The notes beneath the pieces are model-generated. The model was not told the origin of the DNA and did not search any database. It worked only from the letters and a program-made list of their open reading frames with translations. Shown one piece after another: positions 1-11,446 of a stretch of 64,000 bases of DNA. The number at the start of each line of letters is the position of its first letter. Positions within the stretch are counted from its first letter, which is position 1. A program made the position numbers and the translations under genes. Source of the stretch: Plotosus lineatus (lineage: Eukaryota; Chordata; Actinopteri; Siluriformes; Plotosidae); contig CM045750.1 of NCBI GenBank assembly GCA_024760905.1, positions 18,642,919 through 18,706,918 of the forward strand, in the 5' to 3' direction.

Positions 1-192
1 AAACTGTTATGTTTTTGTTCAATGCAAAAAAGCTCCAAAAACAAACGTTTGTATCATCTGTCAAGAGGCGGTGGCAGTATTCAAGGAATCGTCACACTTT
101 TTCTGTTACAAACTGACCTCGGCCGCCCATCGGAGAAAAGAAAAGTTATGTGGCCCCTGCAGGAAAACGTTTGGGGACCCCTGGTCTAAATT

Positions 193-541
193 GTTGGTGG
201 TACGGTGTTGTAGTGGTTAGCACAGCATGTGTGCCTCACAGCAAGACAGTCCCGGGTTTGATTCCTGGGATTGGGATGTCCATATGTGCATGTTCTCCCC
301 GTGCTTGTGTGGGTTTCATCTGGGTACTCTTGGTTTCCTCCCACAGTCCAAAAACATGTGTAGTAGGCTAATTGGCTGTTGGTGTGAGTGTAGGTGTGAC
401 TCGTTATATAAGTTTTGGCCTGTGATGGCGTGGTGAGTTGTTCAGGGTGGACCACAACTTCACCCAGAGTCAACTGAGGTAAGCGCCAGCCTCCCTGCGA
501 CCCTAATTAGGAATAAGCAGCTTAGAAAATGAATGAATGGA
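193..541 (+). mobile_element. SINE-A, near complete
   Basis: tRNA-like head with A-box-like TGTAGTGGTTAGCAC and B-box-like GGTTTGATTCC. A central block (TTTCCTCCCACAGTCCAAAA) and the tail CGACCCTAATTAGGAATAAG ending in (GAAT)n follow. This architecture defines SINE-A in this window. The (TGAA)-type tail suggests L2-type mobilisation (inference). Confidence 0.82.
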
Positions 542-1010
542 TCTTACTCTGCACTATTTCATGTTTTTTATGACCCATTGATTTGCCTGTATATCCATCA
601 CACGTCAACCCAGAATTGACAAGGTCTCTGCCATTTCATGCAATTGACATAGTATATATCTTGCTAATTCTCCGTTGATGACGTAGCAAATAGATTTTTA
701 ATAATATCCTCGTATAGTTGGCTGCTGAAATATGATTTGGATATGTGACAGTTTTTCGGTGTTAACTTTGGCCTTGTGTGCGTTGCCATAGAAATGATTG
801 ATTTCTGAGTTTGAAAGAAAGAACAGCTCTGTGGATGTTGTGAGGAAAAGGTATAATTTTATGAAGCAAAAACATTTCCATGCAAACATGTACACCACAG
901 ACATATTTTTATCAGTTCAAGATAAATTATTCCTAACAATAGTGGTATCCATCATCATCATCATCATCATTATGATCATCATCAAAATAATTATAATGCT
1001 AATCCCTAAT

Positions 1011-1135
1011 TATTCATTCATTCATTTTCTAAGAGACATAATCCTGTTAGGCTCATGGGGAGGCTGTAGCCTATCTAAGCCATCTTTGGGTGAAGGCTGT
1101 GTACACCCTGATCAGCTTCTCAGTCATTGCTGTGG
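1011..1135 (-). mobile_element. SINE-A tail fragment
   Basis: Antisense tail beginning TTCATTCATTCATTTTCTAA and running to the GTACACCCTGATCAGCTTCT block. The head is missing. Confidence 0.65.
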
Positions 1136-1261
1136 ATATAATAAAACATTTATTCCACTCAATCACATTGTACATGATTGATATCCAACTCCATGCGCAC
1201 ATGTACAGCTTGATTGCATAGAATAACTTGTGTCATGCACTGACTGACAATGCAAGACTGA

Positions 1262-1598
1262 TTGACCCGAGTATTAGGGTCATGGGGAGGATGGAGCCTA
1301 TGTCAGCCAGTCTAGGCAAAAGTGGGGTGCATTCTGAACAGCTCGCCAAGTCATTGCAGGCAACAACCCCCCCCCCCCCCCACACACACAAAGACATTCA
1401 CACTCAGAACTAGGGGCAATTTGGAACAGCCAATTAAATGAATGTGCTTGTCATTGGACTGCGGGAAGAGACCAGGGTAACCAGAGGAAGCATGCAAAAC
1501 CACACAGAAACATCATTGCTAATCCCAGGACTCAAACCCAAGACGTTCTTGTTGTGCGGCAGACATGCTCATCATGATGCCACCATCCTGCCTAACCT
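1262..1598 (-). mobile_element. SINE-A
   Basis: Reverse copy with GTATTAGGGTCATGGGGAGG at the tail, GACTGCGGGAAGAGACC in the centre and the head antisense (CAGGACTCAAACCCAAGA). A C14 run followed by CACACA (1368-1389) interrupts it. Confidence 0.75.
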
Positions 1599-1626
1599 AT
1601 TTTTGAATTTTGAATTGTTTTTGATT

Positions 1627-2126
1627 TACAGAGATCCCTTGCTACTTCATGCTTCAGTTCATGCAGCTTCAGTGCATCGTGTTTTTTTTTTTTTTTTAAT
1701 ATTCATTTGAATTAAAAAATAAGAAAATTATGGAAGAATAGGAGAAAAGGTTAAGGAAAATGCTGCAAAACAAGGCCAATTATGCAAGAAAAAAACAACA
1801 ACAAACAAACAAAAACAAAAAATAACCCAAAACCTCCCATCAAAACTACTGTACTTACATTTTCATGCGAGGTGCACATCTGTGTGTGCGCGCGCGTCTA
1901 TATGTGCGTGTATTTATATTTTATTTATATCTTATGCATTATTTTTTAATGTTTAATTGTTATTATAAGAATTTATAGCATTGAATATGTATTTATTATT
2001 ATTATATACACATATACCTGCACGCATACGGCAGTCAGGAAGGTTGGTCCTACTTCCCGGAATTTTGCGGTCGCGGGGGATTCTCGGCCCCAATTACCCG
2101 TGAAAAGTGAGTGATCCCCATACTGT
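1627..2126 (+). mobile_element. pogo/Tigger-like non-autonomous element, copy A
   Basis: The left terminus is TACAGAGATCCCTTGCTACT and the right end is GATCCCCATACTGT (inverted). The body shares GTTAAGGAAAATGC and ACAAGGCCAATTATGCA blocks with 33380-34005. Termini of the CAGTNRTCCCTCG type with TA targets are typical of pogo/Tigger elements. No transposase. Confidence 0.72.
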
Positions 2127-2183
2127 GTTAGTCTTGGAAGGGAAATTATTTCCTCTACATTTAACCCTTATAAAGTGAGCACA

Positions 2184-2318
2184 GGCAGCATGGTGGCGTA
2201 GTGGTTATTTTGTCTGCCTCACAGCAAGAAGGCCTGGGTTCAATTCCCAGGATGGGTGTTTCTGTGTGGAATTTCATGTTCTCCCTGTGCTTCCACGGGT
2301 TTCCTCTGGGTGCTCTTG
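2184..2318 (+). mobile_element. SINE-A head fragment
   Basis: AGCATGGTGGCGTAGTGGTT and GGGTTCAATTCCCAGGATGG, then the TTCTCCCTGTGCTTCC block. The 3' half is missing. A T26 run follows at 2450-2475. Confidence 0.72.
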
Positions 2319-2443
2319 AGACTACTTGTACATACTTGAGAGCCAGGGAGCTACCCTGAAAACCAGGAGGGAAAGGCCTTCATTCCCAGAAGGCTTTCAT
2401 GTTAAACTTTGCTGTGAATCAAGTGTCGGATCAATTTGACCAC

Positions 2444-2479
<36 letters not shown>

Positions 2480-3030
2480 ATGGCTACCTTGTCTTCATTC
2501 TGAAAATTTACTCCACCATATTTGTGATAGATCACTTCCAAAATACTGCAGAATGGCTATAGTAGTTCCAGCCGGCCATGTGAGACCTTAGGGATAAATG
2601 TTCGTCTTACTATAAGTGGTGAAATAAAACACACAGTTTTCCTTGTTTGATCAAAACTGCCAGATATTGTTATTTATGTGGGAAAATTCTGTCCCTACTA
2701 AAGTTTAAAACACTACTATACACATTAACTTCGACTTAGAAACCTCATGACTCACTCCCCATTAAAGATTTTAAGGCCAATAAAGCTTGACCCTTAAATT
2801 TTAAACACACACATGCACACATTCTACTGCAATAAAACTCCAGCATCTATACGCGAACAGACTACCAACTGTTCAACGCTCAGGGCCCGGATTTCACAAA
2901 CACACTAATACATCAACATTTCTCTCAACAGTAGGCCAATCACTGTCTGTTTCAATTAGCTGATCACCAGCAGAAGAGCCAGACTGAAGCCAGACTGTAC
3001 TTGTATAGAGGTAAAGTAAACTGTGAAGCC

Positions 3031-3650
3031 TAGCGCAGTGGTGCAGTGGTTAGCACATCTGTCTCTTGACAAGATGTCCCGGATTTGATTCCTGGGCTCA
3101 AACATTTCTGTATGAAGTCTGCATGGCCTTCTTGAGCTTACTTCAGTTTCCTCCGAGTAGACCGGTTTCCTCCCACGGTCTAATAAATGCACAGTAGACA
3201 GTTGTCCCTAGGTGTGAGTTTGAATGGTTGTGCGTGTGTTGGCCATGTTCAGGGTGTAACCAGAGTTGGCTGAGAAGCACAGACCCTAGTTAGATTACGA
3301 ACGGTAAAGTCCTTTGGGCTTTTTACACCCGAGCCATAGTGGCTCATCAGGCCGATGCTTATCCCCGGTTTCCGTAGCGTGAAGCAACTAGGAGTTCAAC
3401 TCCTCCTGGATAGGACGCTAGTCCATTGCAGGTTACCTTCGCAGTATATTTTTACTGGTATCTATTTATACTGCTGGGTGAACAGAGGCATGCTTGTGGT
3501 TGAAACCTTGCCCAGGGGTCTTGGCACAGTGGGGGTCTAACTGGGATTTGAGAACACAACCTCCTGATCATGAGCGCAGCACCCTAACCACTACGCCACC
3601 CGCCACACAGTTAGAATAAACCCTAATTAAGTAGCTTCGAAAATGTATGA
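3031..3650 (+). mobile_element. SINE-A interrupted by SINE-C
   Basis: Head (GCGCAGTGGTGCAGTGGTTA) and centre lie at 3031-3304. The tail (AACCCTAATTAAGTAGC, then ATGAATGAA) resumes at 3607. The interruption is a reverse SINE-C (3305-3606), bounded by similar AGTTAGAT/AGTTAGAA words. Confidence 0.75.
3305..3606 (-). mobile_element. SINE-C inserted in SINE-A
   Basis: On the - strand the head GGTGGCGTAGTGGTTAGGGT is followed by a tRNA-like B box (GTTCTCAAATCCCAGTT). The tail reads CTCGGGTGTAAAAAGCCCAA. The same sequence is found at 40556-40863 and in part at 5357 and 55004. Confidence 0.8.
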
Positions 3651-3680
3651 ATGAAAGTATGAAACAATTTAAACCGACCC

Positions 3681-4556
3681 TTTTTTTTTGTGACGATTGG
3701 TTGTGCTCTCATCGGTGAGTACGCATGTGACTTCGGAGTCCAAAGGCCGACGCACACACTCTGTTGCAGGCTGGGCAAGGCACGCTTGTTGTGGAGATGA
3801 CTGTAGACAACATTTGGTGTCTCCGTTGGCGGGTTGCTTCAAGACGCAAGCGGCGGTCATCCTCAAAGGCTACAGCTGTGCGTTGGGTCAAGGAGCTACA
3901 GAGCTGTCTGTCGTTAGCTGTCAGCTCGAGTTGGCCAGGCTTGATTTCTGCCCATTTGAGGTTGTCCTTGTATCTCTTCTTCGGTCGACCTTGGTTGCGG
4001 TTTCCTTTAACCAGTTCTTCATAGAAGAGTTGACGTGGGATTCTGGACCTCTCTATCCTGATGACATGTCCTGTCCACTGAAGTTGGGCTTTGATGAGCT
4101 TGGCTTCGATGCCGGTGGTGTTGGCTCTGTTGAACACCTCCTGGTTTGTAACACGGTCTTGCCACCGTATCTTCATTATGGAGTGGAGGGAGCGTTGGTG
4201 AAAATGCTCAAGTTTTTTGGTGTGTCTTCGGTACACAGTCCATGTCTCGCAACCATACAACAAAGACGATATGACCACAGCATTGTAGACTTTGAGTTTT
4301 GTTGTGAGACGAATGCTTCTGTGCTTCAAGACTTTGGTGTGAAGTCTGCCTAATGCATGACTAGCTTTCTGGATCCTGGCTGAGATTTCTCCGTCAAGAG
4401 AACCATCACTGGAGATGGTGCTGCCCAAGTACTTGAATGTCTGGACATTTTTCAACTGTGTGCCATCGATAGTGATGGATGGTGGCTGGATGGTCCTATT
4501 TTGTGCCGGCTGTACGAGTACTAGAGTTTTTAATGCTAATGCTTTCATTTTCACAA
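3681..4556 (-). mobile_element. 5'-truncated LINE with C-terminal zinc finger
   Basis: The - strand encodes a 281-aa open frame (3709-4554): FKYLGSTISSDGSLDGEISA, LLYGCETWTVYRRH, GHVIRIERSRIPRQLFYEEL and RNQGRPKKRYKDNLK. These are the thumb and C-terminal region of a non-LTR reverse transcriptase. It ends with a Cys2His2-type motif (CPACNRVCASAFGLRSHMRT). A poly-A tail (T run at 3680-3689 on the + strand) marks the 3' end. The polymerase palm is missing. Clade not assigned. Confidence 0.85.
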
Positions 4557-5176
4557 GGGTTCAAAGAAAGCTGCTGGTTTCAGTACAGTTCTGTATCCTG
4601 ACTTTCATTGACATGAACATGTCTGATGGTAAGATTTCATTCTCAGGACTCGTGCATGTGGGAATACAAAATTTTGCATGCCCTTTGTGCTGTAATTTCA
4701 GTGCCTTTGAAGCAGTCCCAAGTGGGAGGGTCAGTAATTCAGTTTCGAGTGAACATCGCCTCAGTCCTTGCACAGAACCAGAGCTCAGAGTACTGCCATT
4801 TTACATGGGTTGGCTTCGTAAATATTTCATGAAAGTGAAGCAGACTCATAAACAGCTGCTAGTATTTTTTAATATGCAGATTTACAAGGAAAAAAGGAAA
4901 TCATTAGATGGCAGTTGAATATTTTATAAGGTCAATCTGCACAATACTGAGCTTGGGAAGCTGTTGAATACACCACAGTGAGTCGTTGGGGGTTTTTTGT
5001 GTAAAGAGCTTGAGAAAGGGTAATATTCCCCAAGAGATTGTCTAATGACTGAATAACTGAATGAATGTCTATCCCTGAAATATGTTGACTCATTAATTCG
5101 TAAATTATGTGATTCTGCATCAAGTCTGTTATTATTCAAATTGTATGAGAGTCTGTTAGGTCAAGTTCACTTCATT

Positions 5177-5297
5177 CATTCATTTTCTGAGTCGTTTAAT
5201 CCTAATTAGGATTGCAGGGAGGCTGATGTCCGACTCAGCCGACTCTGCGCAAGGGCAGAGCACACCTTGGGCAGCTCGCCTGGCTGTCAGCAGGCCT
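5177..5297 (-). mobile_element. SINE-A tail fragment
   Basis: Antisense CATTCATTTTCTGAGTCGTT, then CTAATTAGGATTGCAGGGAG and CAGCCGACTCTGCGCAAGGG. The text that follows (CAGGGGTCACCGACATGG) resembles a hAT terminus but is too short to call. Confidence 0.65.
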
Positions 5298-5356
5298 AAA
5301 GCAGGGGTCACCGACATGGTTCTAAAAATAGCTCACCATAGTGCTACTTACCAGTG

Positions 5357-5440
5357 TATGGTAAAGTCCGCGGGCTTTTTACACCCGAGCCATAGCGGCT
5401 CATCAGGCCGGTGTTTATCCCCGGTTTCTGTAAGTGGTTA
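5357..5440 (-). mobile_element. SINE-C tail fragment
   Basis: GGTAAAGTCCGCGGGCTTTT and CATCAGGCCGGTGTTTATCC match the tail ends of the 3305 and 40556 copies. The head is absent. Confidence 0.7.
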
Positions 5441-5576
5441 CAGAAAATGAATGGATCTACCTGTTTCTTACTTTGATCATGTTAATGAAGTTTTTACAAT
5501 AATCACCAGCAATGATTTAACAGTGTCTTGACATAGATGAATATCATTAATTATTAATAATAACATAATTAAAGGT

Positions 5577-5917
5577 TCAGTTAATTTTCTGTAACCGCTT
5601 AATTCTAATTAGGGTCGGGGGAGGCTGGTGCCCTGCCCAGCCGATTCCGGGCGAGGGCAGAGTACATCCTGGGCAGCTCGCCAGGCTATCACAGGGAGGA
5701 AACATGCAGATGGCTTTGCAGCGACTCTTTACGAAAGTCAGCAATGGTTCTTTTACATGAACCTCACACCATAGACAGTGAGGGACATAGCCGGCCTTTG
5801 ATAACCCAGTTAGCTGCACTGGGGGGACAGTGACAACCTTGTGGAGAGTGGGACTCGAACCGCCAACCTTGGGAGCAGCAATCCAGCGCCCTATACCACT
5901 AGGCTACCACTACCCTT
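5577..5917 (-). mobile_element. SINE-B with SINE-A-type tail, 11-bp target duplication
   Basis: TAATTAAAGGT flanks it perfectly at 5566-5576 and 5918-5928. The head on the - strand has GTAGTGGTAGCCTAGTGG and GGTTCGAGTCCCACTCTCCA. The body is the GTTATCAAAGGCCGGC block. The 3' part is the CCTAATTAGAATTAAGCGG tail. Confidence 0.9.
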
Positions 5918-6133
5918 TAATTAAAGGTAAATTGAACAAATTTGATATTTTAGAAGTGTGTATCAAACTGGTAGCCCTTTGCTTTTAATCTGTGCCCAAG
6001 AAGTATCTCTCCGTTTCAAAATCGTTGGTGACCTTTTGGCCAAAAGTGTGTTCAGGAGACCTGGAGGATGTTTTTCTATCAGACAGGGCTGGTGAAATAA
6101 CTGAAACTTTAACATTCTTGTTTCTTCAGGAGT

Positions 6134-6445
6134 CGTCTTCTTCTTTTGCTTTCGGCTTTTTCACGGTTTCCGGCGTCGCCACAGCGAATCATCTGATTCG
6201 CACATTTGATTTGGCAGAGGTTTTTATGTCGGATGCCCTTCCTGTCACAAGCCTTTTTAGCAAGGGACAGAAACACGCTGATGGCTTTGCAACGACTCTT
6301 TACGAAAGTCAGCAATGGTTCTTTTACATGATCCTCTCACCATAGACAGTGAGAGAAATGGCCCGCCTTTGATAACCCAGTTAGCTGCACTGGGGGGGGG
6401 GACAGTGACAACCCTGTGGGGACTCGAACCCACAAACTGCCCCAC
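6134..6445 (-). mobile_element. SINE-B with RTE-type tail, 17-bp target duplication
   Basis: CTTGTTTCTTCAGGAGT (6117-6133) and CTTGTTTCCTCAGGAGT (6446-6462) flank it with one mismatch. The - strand tail reads GATTCGCTGTGGCGACGCC and ends in (GAA)n. The block GACAGGAAGGGCATCCGACA is shared with the RTE LINE 5' UTR. Confidence 0.9.
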
Positions 6446-7311
6446 CTTGTTTCCTCAGGAGTATATGAAAAAAAAAAAAACCGAACTTATTCGCCCTTTT
6501 TTTAACATGACTCTAACTTAGGAGTGCTTTATCTTCATTCTTTGATCTTTTACGATTTATATTTATGTGTGTTGAGCAATCTTTAGTTTCACTGCTTACA
6601 TTTTCTGCTATGTTTCACTGTGAGGTGCTTGTCGATCTAGCGGTTAAAAGGTACATTTGAGTCATGTGGAATGTAGAAGAACAAAAGTGTGTGTTTATAC
6701 ATCACCATGGAAACGCTTAAAAGGCTTAGATAGTGCTGTAGCTACATGTGGGGAGCATCTTGCTGAAGAATGCAATAAGATGAACAATGGAGTTCAACAA
6801 CCTCAAACTCCAGCCTCTGATGATCCACGGACTTTTTCAGATTGCAGTTTTGGCATTATATAAATTTCCAGATACAAAAGTTAGTGGCATGTACAATGGA
6901 ATGTACAAGTTATAAATTACTATACCGTAATTTATTTAAATTTAAACACCTTTTTAAAATTATATTTGCATGTCTTTTGTGAGCTTATGGCAGTGAGATT
7001 GATTTGGAAAGAAGGATCATTTTTCTGGGGGGTGGGGGGTGGGGGTGACTTAAAGGGTACTGGTGTCGGTCATCCTTACGGTATAATTTATTTGTAATGG
7101 AATATGTAACAGCGACACAGAGCTTGTTTTAACACAAATGATCATAAATTTTATCCCGTGGATTACTTGCAGGGGTGAAACAGTGCAGAAGTGATGTGAA
7201 CTCGTTGGGCTGGGTTGTCCAGCACAAGTAAACAAGCAGATCTATTCAACGAGCGACATTTTCACTGCTCCTGTCTGTGGTCATCCTTTACTTTTTCATA
7301 AAGGAATTCTC

Positions 7312-7428
7312 TAAGGCCTGGCGAGCTATTCAGGGTGTACTCTGCCCTCACCCAGGGTCGGCTGACATGGGCACCGGCCTCCCCGTGATCCTAATTAGGA
7401 TTAGACGGTTCAGAAAATGAATGTATGA
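7312..7428 (+). mobile_element. SINE tail fragment
   Basis: CCTGGCGAGCTATTCAGGGT through CCTAATTAGGATTAGACGG and GAATGTATGAAT. Only the tail common to SINE-A and SINE-B is present. Confidence 0.7.
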
Positions 7429-7743
7429 ATTCTGTAGGAACAGCATCCAATTTCAGATGTAAAAGCTTGGGCTTTGTGGCAAGTAGTTCTACCTGGAGGT
7501 CATGCTGATAGCAGGTCGGGTTGAAGTGATCTTCGCAGGCTACTAAGGAAACGCTTTCAGGGTACGGCTTGTACTGATGTTATGTTTTGCGCTTGTTGTT
7601 TGTGCAGCTGTTTGCTTTGCATTCTGCCATTTCCTTGGTGACACTGGTGGCTGTCATCTTAGACCGGTGTCCTCTGCATACAGGGCAGCCAATAGGACAA
7701 AACAGCAAAGTCACGTCACTACCAGGGCTGGTACCGTCACTAC

Positions 7744-8022
7744 CAGGGCACGTCTCACAGCAAGAAGGTCATGGGTTTGATTCCCAGCTTTTGGGGTTTC
7801 TATGTGGAGTTTGCATGTTCTCCGCGTTTCCTTCCACAGTCTAAAGACATGCACGTTTGGATAAACGGCTGCTTGAAATTGACTGTAGGTGTGACTGTGA
7901 ATGCGTGGGTTGTGCGGGTTGCCCCTGTGATGGTATGGTGAGCTGATTAAGGTGTACGATGCCAACGTTCAAAGTCAGTTGAGATAGCGACCCTGGTAGG
8001 ATTAAGCAGTTGGGAAAATGAG
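7744..8022 (+). mobile_element. SINE-A, head truncated
   Basis: Starts at CTCACAGCAAGAAGGTCATG with the B-box-like GGTTTGATTCCC and continues through the centre to GCGACCCTGGTAGGATTAAG. Confidence 0.75.
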
Positions 8023-8424
8023 TGAGTTAGTGATTCTTTACTTTTAGGCAATATTCTCCAGTACCAAACTTTGAAATGCAGTGAGCTGGTTGAGCTATAC
8101 AAGGACACCACCACGTCAGCGTCGCAATCCGTATCATTGACACATCACTGTGCAGAGATCCCTGTACAAACCTGGAACTACTGGCAAGAGTATACTTTAC
8201 AGTTGGTTTGGAAATGTTTCGGAATATCCCAAAGAGCTGGAATGTATGACTGAGGCTGGCTGATATGTAGATCCTCATCAGGAAAAGACAAACACCCCCC
8301 CCCCTCCCCCCAATTGCAGATTAGGGGTTTACCCCTGACCTACCCTTTAAAAGCTGTGCTGTGTCTATGTGTCACATTTTTTGTTTTTCACTGTTATTAT
8401 TTAATGTCTGTTTATTTTCTACAG

Positions 8425-8677
8425 GACGTGGCAGCGATTCAGAGTGTGATATCCCCTTCAGGAAGCTTCCGGATATGCGGCGAGATGACATGCTCGCGCG
8501 GAGGACATCATGCAGTGAACCGCGTACCGCAGTACCCTTTAATCAGTACTTGCCAAACAAGACCAACCAGACATCATATGTGCCCATTCCTTTGCGTAAA
8601 CAGCGCACTGAGCGAGAAGAGAGCTGCAAGAGCTGGAGCAGTGCCACTTCACCTGTAGGAGGAGAGAGAGCTTTCAG
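8425..8677 (+). CDS. limch1: limch1 exon (first in window): GRGSDSE exon
   Basis: The acceptor is ttctacag before 8425 and the donor is gtaaat at 8678. The exon starts with two bases of a split codon and ends with AG of an Arg codon completed by the next exon. It encodes [19 protein letters not shown], then [20 protein letters not shown] and ends [10 protein letters not shown]. These are conserved LIMCH1 segments just downstream of the CH domain. The upstream partner exon is outside the window. Confidence 0.92.
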
Positions 8678-9061
8678 GTAAATGCTATAATAAACATTAT
8701 TGTATATGATGACTTGTATAATGTTTGAAACTTCTTTGGATGTGTCACATCATTGTCACTGTCATACTATTGCTGTTTGTTATGGACAATTTCAAGTTGA
8801 CTGACGAATTTGTGGTGAGATGATGAACTAGCATGGCTTGTGTTCTTTATTGATTCATTTTGGTTGGCTACACAATGCCTGTATCTCAAGAATTACTTGA
8901 GATATCAGTGTGTAATTTTCATACTAGCAGCATGGTATCAAAGTCTGAAAAAGCCATTGTAGGTCAAGTTCAAGGTCAGCAAAATGGCTGCCAATTTTTT
9001 TATTGGCTTGTGTGATTTTGCCATCAGGGGGTCTTTAGTTACTTGATTTTTACTTATGGTG

Positions 9062-9190
9062 TCCCCCACTGCAGCTAACTGGGTTATCAAAGGCCAGCCA
9101 TGTCTCTCACTGTCTATGGTGTGAGGCAAGTAAAAGAACCATTGCTGACTTTCAACTAGAGTAGCTGCAAAGCCGTCAGCGTGTTTCTAA
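9062..9190 (+). mobile_element. SINE-B central fragment
   Basis: CAGCTAACTGGGTTATCAAA, CTCTCACTGTCTATGGTGTG and AAAGCCGTCAGCGTGTTTCT. Neither head nor tail is retained. Confidence 0.75.
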
Positions 9191-9593
9191 TCATGAGTTG
9201 GAGTCCCCTGAGGCAGTTCGTTCACAGTAACGTTCTGGTAACTCCTGCAGTGGCACTGGAACTCAGTCATATCGGCACTTGCCCTTCCACTGGATCCTTC
9301 CAGTAGCGCTGAGAGGGGGGACTTGCTGCTTGGGTAGCAGCCTGTCCTCCATCTACTCCCTACCCTGGCTCTGCGCACTGGAGAGTGATACCAGCCACAG
9401 CGCAGCCATAGTCCTTCGGGATTGATGGAGGCCTACTACTACCTACTCATGGCGTCATACACTATCACAAGATTTCTCAAAGGAAACCACCGAACTCTTC
9501 ATAATGTGCACAAATATATCAAAAGTAAATAGGCACCATAATTTTTTCCGACTAACTTTCCTTCTCGCTGCTCTGCCATAGTAACCAAATTAA

Positions 9594-10016
9594 TACCCCC
9601 ATTTCACTGGAGCAGGACAGACTCATGGAAGCAAAAATGTTGTCATCCGCAAACGTTCCACAATTATTCCCTCATCTTCCGTGTCATTCCGTATGATTCT
9701 ATAGTTACTCTTCAAGTCTTCCTCCACTTCCTTATGCTTCCGGCAGGCTAAAATATTCAGTGAACATGCTGAAAAAATTCTGTGAAAAATGCTGATTCAG
9801 TGAAAAAAATTCTCTGTGTTCCGTTGGATCACTTTGGCGTACTTTGTCGGACCTGTTCCGCACATGCTGTGAACGTTCCGAGAGTGTAAGAATTTCCACT
9901 TTTCCATAAGATTTTCACCCATTTTCAGTGTAAAAATGCCGAAGCTCTGCTGTAGACTGCGTTCCGCACCTTTCTGCTATGATCCTTGCATGCCGTAGTC
10001 CACTGAAATGGGGGTA
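9594..10016 (+). mobile_element. Inverted-repeat DNA element, copy 1 (423 bp)
   Basis: Termini TACCCCCATTTCACTGGA and TCCACTGAAATGGGGGTA are inverted repeats, flanked by TAA on each side. A 3-bp TWA target duplication would fit PIF/Harbinger (inference). No transposase is present. A second copy in opposite orientation is at 26529-26944. Confidence 0.85.
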
Positions 10017-10472
10017 TAATGAAGATCCCTCACTGCAGTATGTCGACTCACTCAGAGTTTCTATGCCTTATCAGTTCCCTTATAATAGAGATTATTTACA
10101 AGATGTTTGAAGACACTTGTCAGAGGGTGCAGGTTGATCTGAGCAGGATGTTTTTGACTTCTTGCTTTTGCTGGTGAATTATACAATCATTCTGTTGACT
10201 GTAGCAAGAGGATCCCGATTTTGTACAATCTGATCCTGGTGAAGTCTATCCTGAGACTGACACAATACCTGCTCTTTGAAAATCAGACAAATACTTTTAG
10301 TCTGGTTTTCGCAACATAGCTATATGTGCAAAACACTTTATGTGGTGTAATCTAAAATAATAAAAAAATGTGTCGGTAGCACCTATGAGTAAATAAGGAA
10401 CTGCATTGGAGTTTATATAGAATTAGAGGAGTATGTACTCCTATATTATAATTGTTTTGCCAAGTACCAATA
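10017..10472. other. Intronic sequence without recognised features
   Basis: AT-rich sequence between two DNA elements. I see no repeat family, exon or regulatory motif. Confidence 0.6.
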
Positions 10473-11446
10473 TAGTCGGCCCCCTTCTTACGAAATTAAT
10501 CTGTTCCAGTGTCATTTTCGGAACATGGAGTTTTTGCAAGTAGAGGCGCATTTTACATGTAAAACACGTGATTCATTCCAAGGCTCCCTAGACTACCCTA
10601 TAAACCCTTTAAAAATTATAAAAGTACACTGATTTTGTATGAAATATATATCAAATATGTGTTAAAAGTAAAATAAAATTATTTATTTAAACATTTTAGT
10701 AACATATTAAACCATTTTATTAGCATATTTATTAATTTACATTATTAAACATTTTTTGTTAACCAATTTTTTTATTAACCAAGCCAAATGATATTAAACA
10801 TTCAAAACATTTGTGGCCCGCTCTGTGGCGTGCTCCATCGAATGCGGGCGATGTCGCAGCCGACACCGGAGCTTTTGAGATGGGGCGCGGCTCATCCGGA
10901 CTGCCGATCCCTCAAGCAAACATGTGAATGTTGAGTCTGGACCTCCGATCTGTCAAGCAGGTAAGTGCGCTTTGAATACTTGTTTAGTACTCAACATTCA
11001 CCTGTTTGCTTGAGGGATCGGAGGTCCGGATGAGCCGAGTTTGTTCACATTCGGCAGAGCGTGCCACATTTATTAAACATTTACTGAATTAAGCAAATTA
11101 AAAAATGAAAAGTAAGCTGCATTGAGCACTCAAAGAAACTCAGGAACCAACAGTACAGCTCTCCTTTACGCTTGTGACAAACAAGCTTTATGGCTACAGT
11201 CTATGGAGATTCAGCTCCCTGCTGGCCAATGGGAGGCCAGCGGGGTGGAATGTTGGGAGACAGCCAATGAGAGAGCAACTCGCACATTATTTGAGTGCTT
11301 GAATGGCGCATTTGAATGTTTGAATGGTGCGTTTGGCGCTTTTCGTAAGAACTTGTTTCGTATACAGAGGACAAAAATTTAGGAAATTTTTTCATATACT
11401 GGATTTTTCGTATTCGGGGGTTTTCGTAAGAAGAGGGCCAACTGTA
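10473..11446 (+). mobile_element. pogo-like element with large internal hairpin
   Basis: Inverted termini TAGTCGGCCCCCTTCTTACG and CGTAAGAAGAGGGCCAACTG. The body has long near-perfect inverted arms at 10888-10936 and 10989-11037. The block GCTGGCCAATGGGAGGCCAG to GCAACTCGC (11220-11283) is shared, in reverse, with the element at 47817-48649, so these are relatives. No intact transposase. Confidence 0.75.

Larger units (their letters stand above)
1..8424 (+). other. limch1 intron (left part), repeat-filled
   Basis: No exon is visible left of 8425. The first exon found starts with two bases of a split codon, so it must be preceded by exons outside the window. The stretch is built of SINE, LINE and pogo-like copies listed separately. 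Unique-looking intronic DNA without recognisable features remains at 542-1010, 2340-3030, 4557-5176, 6463-7310 and 8023-8424. Confidence 0.75.

Noticed and set aside
3697..4353. 218-aa open frame on the + strand
   Set aside because: Antisense of the zinc-finger LINE fragment, which has clear RT motifs on the other strand.
10081..10472. Possible exon downstream of the first DNA element
   Set aside because: No acceptor-donor pair with an open frame compatible with limch1 phases was found.
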